This document shows, piece after piece, positions 6,930 through 15,830 of a stretch of 64,000 bases of DNA. Under the pieces are notes generated by a model. It made no database searches, was not told the DNA's origin, and was given only the letters and a program-made list of their open reading frames with translations. The DNA comes from a virus: positions 1 to 64,000 of the IMG/VR virus record IMGVR_UViG_3300031566_000001; one strand, 5' to 3'. Position 1 is the stretch's first letter; the number at the start of each line of letters is the position of its first letter. The position numbers and the translations under genes are program-made.

Positions 6930-9191
6930 ATGGCTAAGAAGCACAAAGCAGCTACAAGGGTCAAGGACAAGGAACTAGCACTCCTAGACAAGGACGCTAA
7001 GGCGCTTCTGGAGTCTGAGAAGAAGCGCGGGGTTCCTGAGGACGTGGCGGCTGCAGCCAAGGCGTCTGTGAAGGAACCTGCCCCTACAGGCTGGGGCGGC
7101 AGCCAGGTGTTCCTGTTCCAGATGGCCCTCAGGGCGGATGAGGCCCCTATGTGGTGGACCGTGGAACGCGATGCGTGGCTGCGGTCATTCTGGAGCACTG
7201 CGCCATTCCTGCCGGGGGTCATCTATTCCATCGCCACCCGCAACGCCGCCTTCCGCTTTGAGTTCACCGGGCCGGATGCGCAGGTGCAGTACGCCAAGGA
7301 CCTCACAGCTCAGGCGGACCTTGGGGCGGGCTGGCAATCATTCATCATGAAGCTCACACAGGACCTCTTGACGCAGGACAATGGGGCCTTCATCGAGGTT
7401 ATCCGGCCTGCCAGGGTACGCACCGAGAAGGGGCTGCTCCAAGCGGTCAAGGCCCTGGACAAGGACGGAGAGATGTCCTGGCACAAGGTGTGGCGGAACC
7501 AGTTGCTTCCCATCGACCTGGAGGAGTACAAGATTGAGGACTCACAACAGGACCCGCCGCTGGGCATAGCGCACCTGGACGCGGGCCGCTGCCAGAGGAC
7601 GGGGGACATTGACTTCCCTGTGGTCTACAGGGACCGCAAGAATAAGAAGCACAAGTTGGCATGGTGGCAGGTCATCACCCTGGAGGACATGCCCAGCCCT
7701 ATCGAGGACATGAACGACGTGGGCTTCTGCGCGGTGTCCCGGATACTGAGGGCGGCGCAGATCCTACGGGACGTGTCAGTCTACAAGCAGGAGAAAATCA
7801 GTGGCCGCTTTGCGGGTTCCGTGTGGCTCACTAACGTGGATGCGACGCGCATCACGGACGCGGTGAAGCAGGCTAAGACCAATGCGGACCAGTTGGGGCT
7901 GTCGCGGTATATGCCGCCCATCATCGCATCGGTCCTAGACCCAAAGGCTGACCCGAAGGCGATAGAGCTCGCCCTGGCCTCACTACCTGACGGCTTCGAT
8001 GAGGAGATCGCCCTTCGTTGGTACATCACGGAGGTGGCCTTGGGTACGGGGGTGGACTACACCTACCTGGCACCGTTACCGGGACAGGGGTTGGGCACGG
8101 CGAGCCAGGTGGAGACCATGGCCCGGCAGACCAAGGGCAAGTCGTCCCGGCTGTTCATGGCCATGCTGGAGTTCAAGTTCAGGTATCACGGTCTGTTGCC
8201 GGGCGACGTGAGCATGGAGTTCGTAGAGGTGGACGCGGAGGAGGAGGAGACCCGTGACGCAGCGGCGGAACGCAGGGCCAAGACACGCAGCACCCGCATC
8301 CTGAGCGGTGAGATCAATCCTCAGATCGCCCGGCAGATTGCGGTGGATGATGGGGACCTGAACCCGGACTACCTGGACCAGATATCAGAGGAGGATGCTA
8401 CCCCGGAGCTTACAGAATCACCGGAGGAAGAGGCCACGGACGTGGGGGACATCACTGAGGAGTCTCAGGAGAAGGGCTTCTGGACGCGCCTCAAGGCCCT
8501 GGGGGACCGGTTACAGCTAAGGCGCAAGGGTTCCGGCTACGAGGACGCGGTGAACGCCTACGCGGAGCGCCTGGTTGCCGCGTACGATGAATGGGCCGAG
8601 AAGTGGGCTGGGCTTATCGCTAAGGCGGACCTGCTGAACCGGGACCTGCTCATCAGGCAGGCGGCCAACGAGATAGACGACATCATGCAGAAGATCGCAA
8701 AAGAGGGCTTGCCGGAGGCGTACCTGTTGGGTTCTGACCAGGATGAGGATATGGAGGACGAAATATCCCAGGGCGGCAGCCTTGCCATAGAGGCCTACAC
8801 GGACCGCAACCTGCGCTTCCTGGAGTTCAGCCTGAATCCCGACGTGCAGACCAAGCTCAAGGGGCTGGGTGATGAAGGGTTAAAGGATGCGGGGGCCGTG
8901 CTGAGCGTCCTGGGCACCTTTAGAGGCCGTGTGGCGACGTATGCGGGTCCGTACTGGGTGATGATATGGAAAGGTACGGAAGAGCGAGTCAAGACGCAGG
9001 GGCAGGCTCAAGGGCGTGTGATTAAGGTGACGCGGCACTCGGACAATCGGGCAGAGCACTGTGATACCTGCCCGCCCAAGGCTGGTGCGTACAAGTCCTG
9101 GGATGAGATGATCGCAGAGTGCGGCGGGGTCCCGGCGGATGGGTCGGACGATTGCGGTTGTAATTGCAGGTGCTGGATCGCGCTAGGATAG
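6930..9191 (+). CDS. Portal protein fused to MuF-like head protein domain
   Basis: 753 residues, longer than most portals (about 450-550). The first 500 residues have portal character (LTQDLLTQDNGAFIEVI, the DVSVYKQEKISG region, then the long acidic segment ETRDAAAERRAKTRSTRIL and LNPDYLDQ). After an acidic linker (about 490-520) a second helical domain ends with HSDNRAEHCDTCPPKAG and a terminal CGCNCRCW. That His/Cys ending is typical of phage MuF-type minor head proteins. In most phages these are two genes, so this is a natural fusion. It would form the DNA-entry ring with an attached internal head protein. Start ATG 6930 with GGGGAAGG upstream. Confidence 0.85.
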   Translation: MAKKHKAATRVKDKELALLDKDAKALLESEKKRGVPEDVAAAAKASVKEPAPTGWGGSQVFLFQMALRADEAPMWWTVERDAWLRSFWSTAPFLPGVIYSIATRNAAFRFEFTGPDAQVQYAKDLTAQADLGAGWQSFIMKLTQDLLTQDNGAFIEVIRPARVRTEKGLLQAVKALDKDGEMSWHKVWRNQLLPIDLEEYKIEDSQQDPPLGIAHLDAGRCQRTGDIDFPVVYRDRKNKKHKLAWWQVITLEDMPSPIEDMNDVGFCAVSRILRAAQILRDVSVYKQEKISGRFAGSVWLTNVDATRITDAVKQAKTNADQLGLSRYMPPIIASVLDPKADPKAIELALASLPDGFDEEIALRWYITEVALGTGVDYTYLAPLPGQGLGTASQVETMARQTKGKSSRLFMAMLEFKFRYHGLLPGDVSMEFVEVDAEEEETRDAAAERRAKTRSTRILSGEINPQIARQIAVDDGDLNPDYLDQISEEDATPELTESPEEEATDVGDITEESQEKGFWTRLKALGDRLQLRRKGSGYEDAVNAYAERLVAAYDEWAEKWAGLIAKADLLNRDLLIRQAANEIDDIMQKIAKEGLPEAYLLGSDQDEDMEDEISQGGSLAIEAYTDRNLRFLEFSLNPDVQTKLKGLGDEGLKDAGAVLSVLGTFRGRVATYAGPYWVMIWKGTEERVKTQGQAQGRVIKVTRHSDNRAEHCDTCPPKAGAYKSWDEMIAECGGVPADGSDDCGCNCRCWIALG

Positions 9192-9204
9192 ATTGGAGGG
9201 CACA

Positions 9205-9540
9205 ATGGTTGCCGACAGCGTGAGGAGAAACGTGAGGAGAAAGAGATATGCGGTAGCAGCGCGTATGGTTGTATACCATACCATAGCCTATGGGTTGCTG
9301 CTGCCCCTAGCGGTGCTGACAGGCCTTCAGAAGATCTGGATACGGATCGCTGAGTGGGCATTCGGGTTGGTCGTCAGCCGGGAATATGCCGAGGACACAT
9401 ATCTGAGCTGGGTTCTTATTTGGCTGCGGGTAACGGGTTTCCGGGAGAACAAGCCTGGCATCCTTGGTTACATGCCACCAGGTCATAGCGTGTGGGACGT
9501 GTTGGATCAGTTTAAAGATCACTTTGGAGAGTTAACATGA
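9205..9540 (+). CDS. Small membrane protein
   Basis: 111 residues. ATG 9205 follows GGAGGG. Basic N-terminus (RRNVRRKRY), then a hydrophobic segment around residues 20-40 (VYHTIAYGLLLPLAVLTGL) consistent with one membrane helix. The next gene starts inside its stop (ATGA). AT-richer than the portal. Function unknown; probably cargo inserted among the head genes. Confidence 0.55.
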   Translation: MVADSVRRNVRRKRYAVAARMVVYHTIAYGLLLPLAVLTGLQKIWIRIAEWAFGLVVSREYAEDTYLSWVLIWLRVTGFRENKPGILGYMPPGHSVWDVLDQFKDHFGELT

Positions 9541-9890
9541 CAGACGCCCAAGGGCACAGCATAGACATCCCTGTGGCGAGCGTCATCAAGGACGTCAAGG
9601 TCAATGTGAAGCTCACGGGCTTCCGCCGCTGGCATATGCGTCTGCGGATTGGCCTGGTGCTGATGCGGCTCGCTATCTGGATATCAGGCATGGGATGCAA
9701 TGTGGAGGAACCGCCTGATGAGCCGGACGCCACACATGATGAATCCTTTGGCAGTGATGAGCATCTTACTGAGCGCGGCAAGGAATCTATTGGGACGCTC
9801 AGGCAGATGAGAGCCAAGGGCTATCCACGTTCACGGATTCAGCGTTTCTTAGATCACGATATAGGGAGATGTCATGCCAGCCACGATTAG
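9537..9890 (+). CDS. Hypothetical protein with one hydrophobic segment
   Basis: 117 residues, overlapping the gene before (ATGA) and the gene after by 17 bases. The middle holds a hydrophobic stretch (LRIGLVLMRLAIWISGMG) followed by an acidic region. The sequence at 9689-9709 recurs at 10307-10327 (20 of 21 bases), pointing to local duplication. No family is recognised. Confidence 0.5.
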   Translation: MTDAQGHSIDIPVASVIKDVKVNVKLTGFRRWHMRLRIGLVLMRLAIWISGMGCNVEEPPDEPDATHDESFGSDEHLTERGKESIGTLRQMRAKGYPRSRIQRFLDHDIGRCHASHD

Positions 9891-10299
9891 AGGGGTTGTT
9901 GGGAGATTAAGACTTCAGTACTATATCCTCAAGGACCCGCGTTTTGCTGCTTGGTACTCAGGCCGGATCATTCAAAAGGATTTTCACGTCCCGACCCGCC
10001 CATCGGATATCAGGTTCCCGATTCACCATCCACAAACTGGGGAGCCAATTAAGGATTGTATCCAGTATGCTGTTGTAGGAGTATTGCAAGCCGTTGAGCA
10101 AGCAGATGAACGCGGCAATAGTGGTGATCACATCCGGTTATGGTTACTCACGGAGCATTGGAGCTCAATGGTTGAGGCGTTCAAGGGCAATTTTGACTAT
10201 GCGCCCCAATATGATGGGCAGGAAACAGCCCAATTAATGTTTGATGGCAATATGGCTGAGGCCTGGAAGCTGGCTTTGGATGATAGAAATGCCCCCTAG
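9874..10299 (+). CDS. Hypothetical protein
   Basis: 141 residues, AT-rich relative to the portal and capsid genes. No membrane segment, signal or catalytic motif seen. It ends inside a 19-base sequence (10289-10307) that is exactly repeated at the start of the connector gene (10764-10782), so the intervening genes look like an insertion. Confidence 0.5.
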   Translation: MPATIRGVVGRLRLQYYILKDPRFAAWYSGRIIQKDFHVPTRPSDIRFPIHHPQTGEPIKDCIQYAVVGVLQAVEQADERGNSGDHIRLWLLTEHWSSMVEAFKGNFDYAPQYDGQETAQLMFDGNMAEAWKLALDDRNAP

Positions 10300-10332
10300 A
10301 ATCCGCCATGGGATGCAAAGTGGAGGAGCCAG

Positions 10333-10635
10333 GTGAAACAAGCGCTTCGGATTAAGTTCAATGCCTTGGGGAGATGGGAAGAAGAACCTGTTCATCCTAA
10401 AGAAGACTGGACGGGTCTAGGAGAACACAGTTTCTCGTACGGCGACTCCGGTGTTTTCTTCATTTGTTCATCATACTGCATGATGTGTGGAGAGAAGAAG
10501 GATGTTGCAGCATTTGACACATCCACTGGTGAGTATGCACCGTGCTTCATATGTCGGGATTGCATAAATGCCGCCTTTGACCGCTACGCAACAGGCGAAC
10601 GCACGGAGAAACCAGAAAATGGAGAGCATTCTTAG
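10333..10635 (+). CDS. Zinc-ribbon-like small protein
   Basis: 100 residues with GTG start 10333 after GGAGGAG. Two CxxC pairs (CMMCG and CFICRDC, about residues 50-82) suggest one structural zinc site. AT-richer than the surrounding head genes and bracketed by a direct repeat, so likely cargo. Function unknown. Confidence 0.55.
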   Translation: MKQALRIKFNALGRWEEEPVHPKEDWTGLGEHSFSYGDSGVFFICSSYCMMCGEKKDVAAFDTSTGEYAPCFICRDCINAAFDRYATGERTEKPENGEHS

Positions 10636-10774
10636 CGCGGTCAGTTGGTTATGGGTTTGTTGGAATAGGTTACTGTGCTTGTTTGGTCATCATGCCTGGA
10701 TAAATCGCGGTTCATGGCCTCGTTCATATTACCTTTGCGAGTGGTGCGAAAAGGAGCCACAGGATGCCCCCTAG
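10619..10774 (+). CDS. Tiny membrane/Cys protein
   Basis: 51 residues from ATG 10619 (GGAG 13 bases upstream), overlapping both neighbours. The front is hydrophobic and Trp-rich (AVSWLWVCWNRLLCLFG); the end has CEWC. It could be a small membrane peptide. No family is recognised. Confidence 0.4.
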   Translation: MESILSAVSWLWVCWNRLLCLFGHHAWINRGSWPRSYYLCEWCEKEPQDAP

Positions 10775-11270
10775 AATCCGCCTTGAGCGCATCGGGTCTG
10801 ACAAGCCCATCGTGGACACCGCCAAACTCCTGCGGGGCCTGGAGCGGGCCGTAGATGACACCACGGCCATAGTGGAGTCCAATTTCAAGGCCACGACCAA
10901 GACCTGGAGGCACAAGGTCCGGTTCAAGCGGCGCAAGGCAGCAAGGCGTGGCAACGTGATTGAGGGCGACGTGACCACAGACGATGAGATATACGGCTAT
11001 GTCACAGGTGGCACCAGGCGTCACCTCATACCGAAACGGCCCTTGCCACAGGGTAGGTCTCTCCGCTTCCGCGGTGGCAAGTACGGGGCCAAGACGCGGC
11101 CCAGGGTGCTCGGCTCGCACAAGGGCGGGGCGGGTGGTGCCTTTGTGTTCCGGAAGCAAGTTATGCACCCCGGCACGAAGGCCAGGGAGTTTGAGCAGGA
11201 GATCGCCTTGCGGCGTCAGAGGAACCTCCATAACTTCGTCATCAGGGCGTATGCGGAGGCCAGGAAGTGA
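10764..11270 (+). CDS. Head-tail connector, HK97 gp10-like (putative)
   Basis: 168 residues, strongly basic. The helical N-terminus (LLRGLERAVDDTTAIVESNFKA) and C-terminal motif VMHPGTKAREFEQE match the general form of HK97 gp10-like neck proteins, in which a conserved HPGT..xxF lies near the end. Its expected role is joining the portal-capped head to the tail. Here it lies before the capsid gene, slightly out of the common order. Confidence 0.6.
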   Translation: MPPRIRLERIGSDKPIVDTAKLLRGLERAVDDTTAIVESNFKATTKTWRHKVRFKRRKAARRGNVIEGDVTTDDEIYGYVTGGTRRHLIPKRPLPQGRSLRFRGGKYGAKTRPRVLGSHKGGAGGAFVFRKQVMHPGTKAREFEQEIALRRQRNLHNFVIRAYAEARK

Positions 11271-11512
11271 GCGGCCAAGTATGGTCAGATTCTTACATTG
11301 TGACCGATGAGCCGGGCATATTCAGACAAGGCAGCCGGTTCTTCACCCTAGCCCAGGTCATCAATGGGTTGTGCAACCTTCTGGTGGCGATATACTGGAA
11401 GGATTTGCGCCTGGGGCAGAACGAGTGGCTGCAAGTAACCTTCATGCCGGAAACTAAACGATGGAACTTCTGCGTCAAGGCAGAATGGACGGTAGGAGAG
11501 GCCAGGAAGTGA
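11267..11512 (+). CDS. Hypothetical small protein
   Basis: 81 residues with a GTG start overlapping the previous stop (GTGA). Mixed alpha/beta, with no Cys cluster or membrane segment. Coupled to both neighbours by 4-base overlaps, so it is co-translated with the connector gene. Confidence 0.5.
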   Translation: MSGQVWSDSYIVTDEPGIFRQGSRFFTLAQVINGLCNLLVAIYWKDLRLGQNEWLQVTFMPETKRWNFCVKAEWTVGEARK

Positions 11513-11703
11513 CGACAAAGGTTTGGAGTCCGGAGCTGGCTAAAGAGCTTGAGGAGAGTGATAGGCAGTTCCTAATGGAATGGCGGCGTACCTTGCTAGC
11601 TCAGGTAGACGCCATTGAGCGCAGGCTGAAACTCCAGCCCACGACAGCAGACTTGCGCAAGCAAGCAAAGTGTGATAAGGTCTTTGTCAAGTCAGGGCCA
11701 TAA
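11509..11703 (+). CDS. Hypothetical small helical protein
   Basis: 64 residues from GTG 11509, overlapping the preceding stop; an upstream in-frame ATG at 11461 lies inside that gene and lacks a ribosome site. Predicted helical and charged (ELAKELEESDRQFLMEWRRTLLAQ), with a possible coiled coil. Followed by an intrinsic terminator. Confidence 0.5.
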   Translation: MTTKVWSPELAKELEESDRQFLMEWRRTLLAQVDAIERRLKLQPTTADLRKQAKCDKVFVKSGP

Positions 11704-11758
11704 TCAATCCAGGCTTCCCGAAAGGTACGCCGTCTATCAGGTGGCCGTCCGCAAGGTG

Positions 11759-11783
11759 CGCCGCCAAGAGGCGGCGTTTTCTT
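11759..11783 (+). terminator. Intrinsic terminator ahead of protease gene
   Basis: Perfect 7-bp stem CGCCGCC-AAGA-GGCGGCG (11759-11776) followed by TTTTCTT. It ends immediately before the ATG at 11784, leaving no room for a Shine-Dalgarno site between them. The downstream gene must therefore be read through or use an unusual start. Confidence 0.75.
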
Positions 11784-14273
11784 ATGGAGCAGGGACCGCA
11801 GGGGTTGTACCTCAAGCCGCCACATGGGGAGCTATCCCACAGCGGCGTTAAGACCGCATTGGCCAAGGCGAGGGAGTTTGGTTTCGAGGGCCAGCCCTTT
11901 GCATTGTGCTCGGGATTGTACGGCTATGGTGATCTGGTCCTGGGAGACCCGGAGGCGGTGGGCGTCGATGAGTTCGATGCGCGGTTTAGTGAGCACCGGG
12001 TATCCGTCAAGGAGCGGTTGAAGTGGTGGCCTGATGTCACCGAGTTGTTCCTGTACGCCTACAAGGAATGGGTGCCCTATGGGAAGCCAAGGCGGGTCGA
12101 AGTACCCGCACAGGTGCAGACGCTGATGGGGCCGATACGGTTTCTGGACGAGGAGGCAGGCATGGGAGAGGGCGTGGTAATCAACGTCAACACAGCGGGC
12201 GCGGCTCCGAAGGTTACGGAGGACGTGGCCCTGATGAAGGCTATGGCTGGCGATGGTGAGGCCATAGCGGAGCTTGAAGAGGGGGAAGGCCTCAAGGTCT
12301 GGGCACCGGCAGATGCAACCGGGCACACGGAGGCAGCGGACACCCCCAAGAAGAAACGTCAATGGGCCAGCACGGCCAACAGTGCGCGGAGCACTTGCAT
12401 CGATGCCATATCCGGAAAGGCCACGGCTGCGCAGATAAAGGCGTGTGAGGGCAAAGCTGTCAGGATAGCCAACGATGCTGTCAAGAGTGCAAGTGAGAAT
12501 CCCGATGGGGAGAAGGACATCAAGGTCAAGGACCTGCGCAGTGAGAAGGCCCAAGGTGAGATGGACCTGATGGAGATTAACGAGGCGGTATGGGAGGCTA
12601 TAAATCCCCCCCGTTCATCTGACGCTACTGTTGGTGTGGTGAATAGACCCTACCCGCGGGACGTGGATGTCTACGACAGCTATGTCACGTATGAACTGGA
12701 GGGCAAGAACTACGTACGCACCTACACCATAGTAGACGGTAAGGCCCAGTTGGGTGAGGCGGTGGAGGCCGAAGTAATAGTCAGGCCGGTCGTCAAGGCT
12801 TTTGATGAAGGCTACAAGGCCGAGCTGATTCAGGAGTTTGACGCCCTGGAATTGGGCGACAAGGTCTTGGGTGATGATGAGAAGGCCGCATTGACCTCTG
12901 CACAGCGCCGGGCTTTGCCGAACAGTGCTTATGCCTGGGTAGAGACCGGTGAGGGCTGCGAGAAGGTAGACGGCAAGACGCCGGAGAAGTGCCGCCACCT
13001 CCCCTACAAGAAGGCCGACGGGAGCCTGGACTGTGCCAGGGTACGCAATGCCAGGGCCAGGATACCGCAGATGAGCGGGGTGCCTCAGGCTGCCACGGAT
13101 AAGATCGAGGGGGCACAGAAGAAGTGTACCAAGGAGAAGAGCTTGTCAACGTCACTGAGAGCCCAAGCGAACAAGGCACTAGAGGGCATGGTGGGCCTGT
13201 GGAGGGCTGTGACTGGTGACGACAAGCTCCTGGAGGGCGAGACCGGGTTCAAGGCATTTAAGGGAGTAGACGGCAAGACCTACATCCTCACGTGGACGAC
13301 TAATGCTTTCATGGACCGGGACGGTGAGATATTCACCACCAAGTCCATTGAGGACTATGCGGACCGGGCCTGGCAGGAGATTCAGACCACGGGCAGCAAG
13401 GGGCAATATGACTGCTGGCACATACCCGGCAGTGAGTTCGCTGACATCATGTGGGCCGGAGCAGAGGGCCGGTATCTGGTGGAGATGGGCACCTTTCATA
13501 ACGACGGGGTAGGGAAGGCGTTCGAGACATTCTTCACGGAGTGCCCGGAGGCCCAGAAGGAGATTGCCCCTGACGGCTGGGGGGTCTCCCACAAGTTCAC
13601 TTTCAGGCCTGGGGATCGGGACGATGGGGTGTTCGATTGGTTTGACAAGAGCCGTACTTCGGTTCTGTCAATTCACCGGGCTGCCAATCCGTACACAGCT
13701 ATGGAGGTGCTTCAAATGAGTTTGGATGAAGAACAAATCAACGTACTCAAGACAATTGGTGAGGCCGCGGACGTGGACTTGCTGAGCATGGTGCAGGAGG
13801 CCGGGGCCGCATCTAAGACCCTTGAGGAGGCCGGGGTGGCTCACAAGAGCGCCGATGAGAAGCCTGCGGGGGAGCAGGAAGCGGCAGAGAAGCCAGCCAG
13901 TGAAGACAGTGATGAGACCGCCGACGTGCCGGTCAATGATGTAGCGCAGCGTGTGGCCCAAATCATGGGCTTGAAGGAGCTGAGCGAGATGCTCCAGGAC
14001 ATCAACGGACGCCTGACCGAAGTGGAGAAGGGCGACGAAGAGAAGGGGAAGCGCCTGATCGAAGTAGAGAAGGGCGACGATACGAGGTTAGCGGAAAAGA
14101 AAGCCTGGCAGCCAAGTGTGGTGTGGCTCCGTCCCTCCACGGCTAACAGTACCCTCCTTGATGAGAGCAAGGACAAGGGTTTGACCGACAAAAAGCCGAG
14201 GGTCCCCAATGCCATTCAGCAAGTTTCCAAGACGATATTGGGGAACCCAGTAGCGGGAGGTAGGACATCATGA
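11784..14273 (+). CDS. Putative capsid maturation protease/scaffold protein
   Basis: 829 residues just before the major capsid gene, with which it overlaps (ATGA). Regions in order: an N-terminal conserved-looking domain to about residue 125; Cys-containing repeats of the type found in phage head-protease polyproteins (QWASTANSARSTC...ACEGKAVRIAN near 190-240 and SAQRRALPNSAYAW...VRNARARIPQ near 370-430); a protease-like domain (about 490-640) with TTNAFMDRDGE, DCWHIPG and GWGVSHKF, where His and Ser could be catalytic; then a long Glu/Lys coiled coil (about 660-790) suited to scaffolding. Start ATG 11784 has no clear ribosome site because the terminator abuts it. The protease assignment is by context and motif, not proven. 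Confidence 0.65.
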   Translation: MEQGPQGLYLKPPHGELSHSGVKTALAKAREFGFEGQPFALCSGLYGYGDLVLGDPEAVGVDEFDARFSEHRVSVKERLKWWPDVTELFLYAYKEWVPYGKPRRVEVPAQVQTLMGPIRFLDEEAGMGEGVVINVNTAGAAPKVTEDVALMKAMAGDGEAIAELEEGEGLKVWAPADATGHTEAADTPKKKRQWASTANSARSTCIDAISGKATAAQIKACEGKAVRIANDAVKSASENPDGEKDIKVKDLRSEKAQGEMDLMEINEAVWEAINPPRSSDATVGVVNRPYPRDVDVYDSYVTYELEGKNYVRTYTIVDGKAQLGEAVEAEVIVRPVVKAFDEGYKAELIQEFDALELGDKVLGDDEKAALTSAQRRALPNSAYAWVETGEGCEKVDGKTPEKCRHLPYKKADGSLDCARVRNARARIPQMSGVPQAATDKIEGAQKKCTKEKSLSTSLRAQANKALEGMVGLWRAVTGDDKLLEGETGFKAFKGVDGKTYILTWTTNAFMDRDGEIFTTKSIEDYADRAWQEIQTTGSKGQYDCWHIPGSEFADIMWAGAEGRYLVEMGTFHNDGVGKAFETFFTECPEAQKEIAPDGWGVSHKFTFRPGDRDDGVFDWFDKSRTSVLSIHRAANPYTAMEVLQMSLDEEQINVLKTIGEAADVDLLSMVQEAGAASKTLEEAGVAHKSADEKPAGEQEAAEKPASEDSDETADVPVNDVAQRVAQIMGLKELSEMLQDINGRLTEVEKGDEEKGKRLIEVEKGDDTRLAEKKAWQPSVVWLRPSTANSTLLDESKDKGLTDKKPRVPNAIQQVSKTILGNPVAGGRTS

Positions 14274-15769
14274 GCGGTCAATTGGACCAGAGCCAAATGG
14301 TAGCCCTGGGGCAGGCCATTGCCCAGGGAATGATGCAGAGCGGCCTGGTGCAGGGCCAGAAGTACGCCACCGGGACGCCGACGACCAACTGGATCCACGG
14401 TCCGGGCGGCATTTTGGGTTCGTCTGCTCTGGACCAGCAGATTATCAGCGCACGCATCACGCCGATGGGTCTCAGCTCGGTGCTCCCGGTGAATATGAGC
14501 CGGGATACCAACCCCGAGTACGGGTTCATCACGGGCATGTCGTCTAGCGGTGAGGCGGAGCCAAGCGGGGTTTGCGCGGACTGCCCTTCGGGGATCACAC
14601 AGTCCTGCATCCAGACCACACAGTTTGGGCGCGTCTGCCGCGAGACCAAGGAGCTGGACATCGACCGGACCATCGAACGCATCAATCGTGGCGAGATCGA
14701 CTACCAGCTCATCAATGACATCCTGGGCCTCCAGCCCGCAGACGTCTTCCGAGCCATCACCCAGCCGGACTACCGGACCGTGCTCAATGTCGCTACGGCC
14801 TGGGGCATGGTGGAGGTCGGAGGCCAATTTCAGCAGGTGCTGGTGCCCATGACCTTCCAGGGCAACCCGGTAAACAACACAGCCGGGGGAGGGTACAAGG
14901 AGTTCGCGGGGCTGGATCTGCTCATCAGCACCAACTACGTTGACGCCTACACGGGAGCCAATTGCGCGGCCTTGGACGCGGATGTCAAGACATTCAATTG
15001 GGCGGACGTGAACTCCGTGGACGCCAACGGGAACTTCACCATCGTGTCTCAACTGTCCTGGATGGAGGAGTACGTTCACCGCAACGCCAGGCGCATGGGA
15101 CTCATGCCCGCTTCTTGGGTATGGGTGATGCGTGAGGAGTTGTGGTATATGCTCACGGAGATTTGGCCTACGGCATACTACACCAGCCGTGGCCTGACGG
15201 CGGTGCCGCCGGGGGTTTCCGTGAACGTGGACGGGGTAGACCTGACCCAGTTGCGCGATACCATGCGCGCCGGGATGTTCCTTGAGATCAATGGGCGCAG
15301 GCACCCCGTGGTCATAGATGACGGGATCGTGGAGTACAATGAGGCCACCGGCCAGGGCAACCTTGTGGCCGGCGACTTCGCCAGCACCATTTACCTGGTG
15401 CCCGTTACCGTTGCAGGTGGCACGCAGGCCACCTTCTACGAGACCAAGGATTATCGGTTCACGGCGGCGGAGATGGCCGCTGCGCCGGGCGGACTGCTCC
15501 AGGACCAGTTCTGGACGGACGATGGCCGGTTCCTGTGGACCCTGGACCGCCAGTTGTGGTGCTACATCCTGGCGGGCAAGATCGAGCCGCGGATCATACT
15601 GCGGACTCCCATGCTGTCGGGCAAGCTAGAATACGTGAAGTACACGCCTGTGCAGCACTTCAGGGATTTCGATGAGGACAGCGACTACTTCCTCAAGGGT
15701 GGTGTACCTTCCAGGCCAGCCCCGAGTTTCTGGGGTACTTGGAACCTGCCTGCGACCTATAGTCGCTAG
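14270..15769 (+). CDS. Major capsid protein (HK97-fold, putative)
   Basis: 499 residues directly after the protease/scaffold gene. It has the composition of an HK97-type coat: helical N-terminal arm, then a long alpha/beta body, with the spine-like segment around EEYVHRNARRMGLMPASWVWVM and a C-terminal strand region (LDRQLWCYILAGKIEPRIILRTP). It carries an unusual Cys cluster (GVCADCPSG..QSC) near residues 99-112. Followed by a hairpin at 15787, as expected for a highly expressed coat gene. Confidence 0.85.
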   Translation: MSGQLDQSQMVALGQAIAQGMMQSGLVQGQKYATGTPTTNWIHGPGGILGSSALDQQIISARITPMGLSSVLPVNMSRDTNPEYGFITGMSSSGEAEPSGVCADCPSGITQSCIQTTQFGRVCRETKELDIDRTIERINRGEIDYQLINDILGLQPADVFRAITQPDYRTVLNVATAWGMVEVGGQFQQVLVPMTFQGNPVNNTAGGGYKEFAGLDLLISTNYVDAYTGANCAALDADVKTFNWADVNSVDANGNFTIVSQLSWMEEYVHRNARRMGLMPASWVWVMREELWYMLTEIWPTAYYTSRGLTAVPPGVSVNVDGVDLTQLRDTMRAGMFLEINGRRHPVVIDDGIVEYNEATGQGNLVAGDFASTIYLVPVTVAGGTQATFYETKDYRFTAAEMAAAPGGLLQDQFWTDDGRFLWTLDRQLWCYILAGKIEPRIILRTPMLSGKLEYVKYTPVQHFRDFDEDSDYFLKGGVPSRPAPSFWGTWNLPATYSR

Positions 15770-15786
15770 TGACGGTTGACAAAGAT

Positions 15787-15807
15787 GGGGGCGGTTCTTC
15801 CGCCCCC
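15787..15807 (+). terminator. GC-rich hairpin after capsid gene
   Basis: GGGGGCGG (15787-15794) pairs with CCGCCCCC (15800-15807) around TTCTT. No U tract follows, so it may attenuate transcription or protect the capsid mRNA 3' end rather than fully terminate. Confidence 0.55.
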
Positions 15808-15830
15808 ACATACCCAAAGGAGCGGGTCTG

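Larger units (their letters stand above)
10289..10782 (+). repeat. 19-bp direct repeat bracketing two small genes
   Basis: ATGCCCCCTAGAATCCGCC occurs at 10289-10307 and identically at 10764-10782, where it encodes the first residues (MPPRIR) of the connector gene. The block between carries two small Cys-containing ORFs. A second near repeat (CATGGGATGCAAxGTGGAGGA) links 9689-9709 with 10307-10327. Both are consistent with insertion by short-homology recombination. Confidence 0.6.

Noticed and set aside
14216-15304. Long open frame on the minus strand across the capsid gene
   Set aside because: It lies wholly opposite the protease end and the capsid gene, has no ribosome site, and its protein is Arg/His/Pro-rich as expected for the reverse of a GC-rich coding strand.
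15776-15781. TTGACA after the capsid gene as a promoter
   Set aside because: A GC hairpin, not a -10 box, follows at the required spacing.
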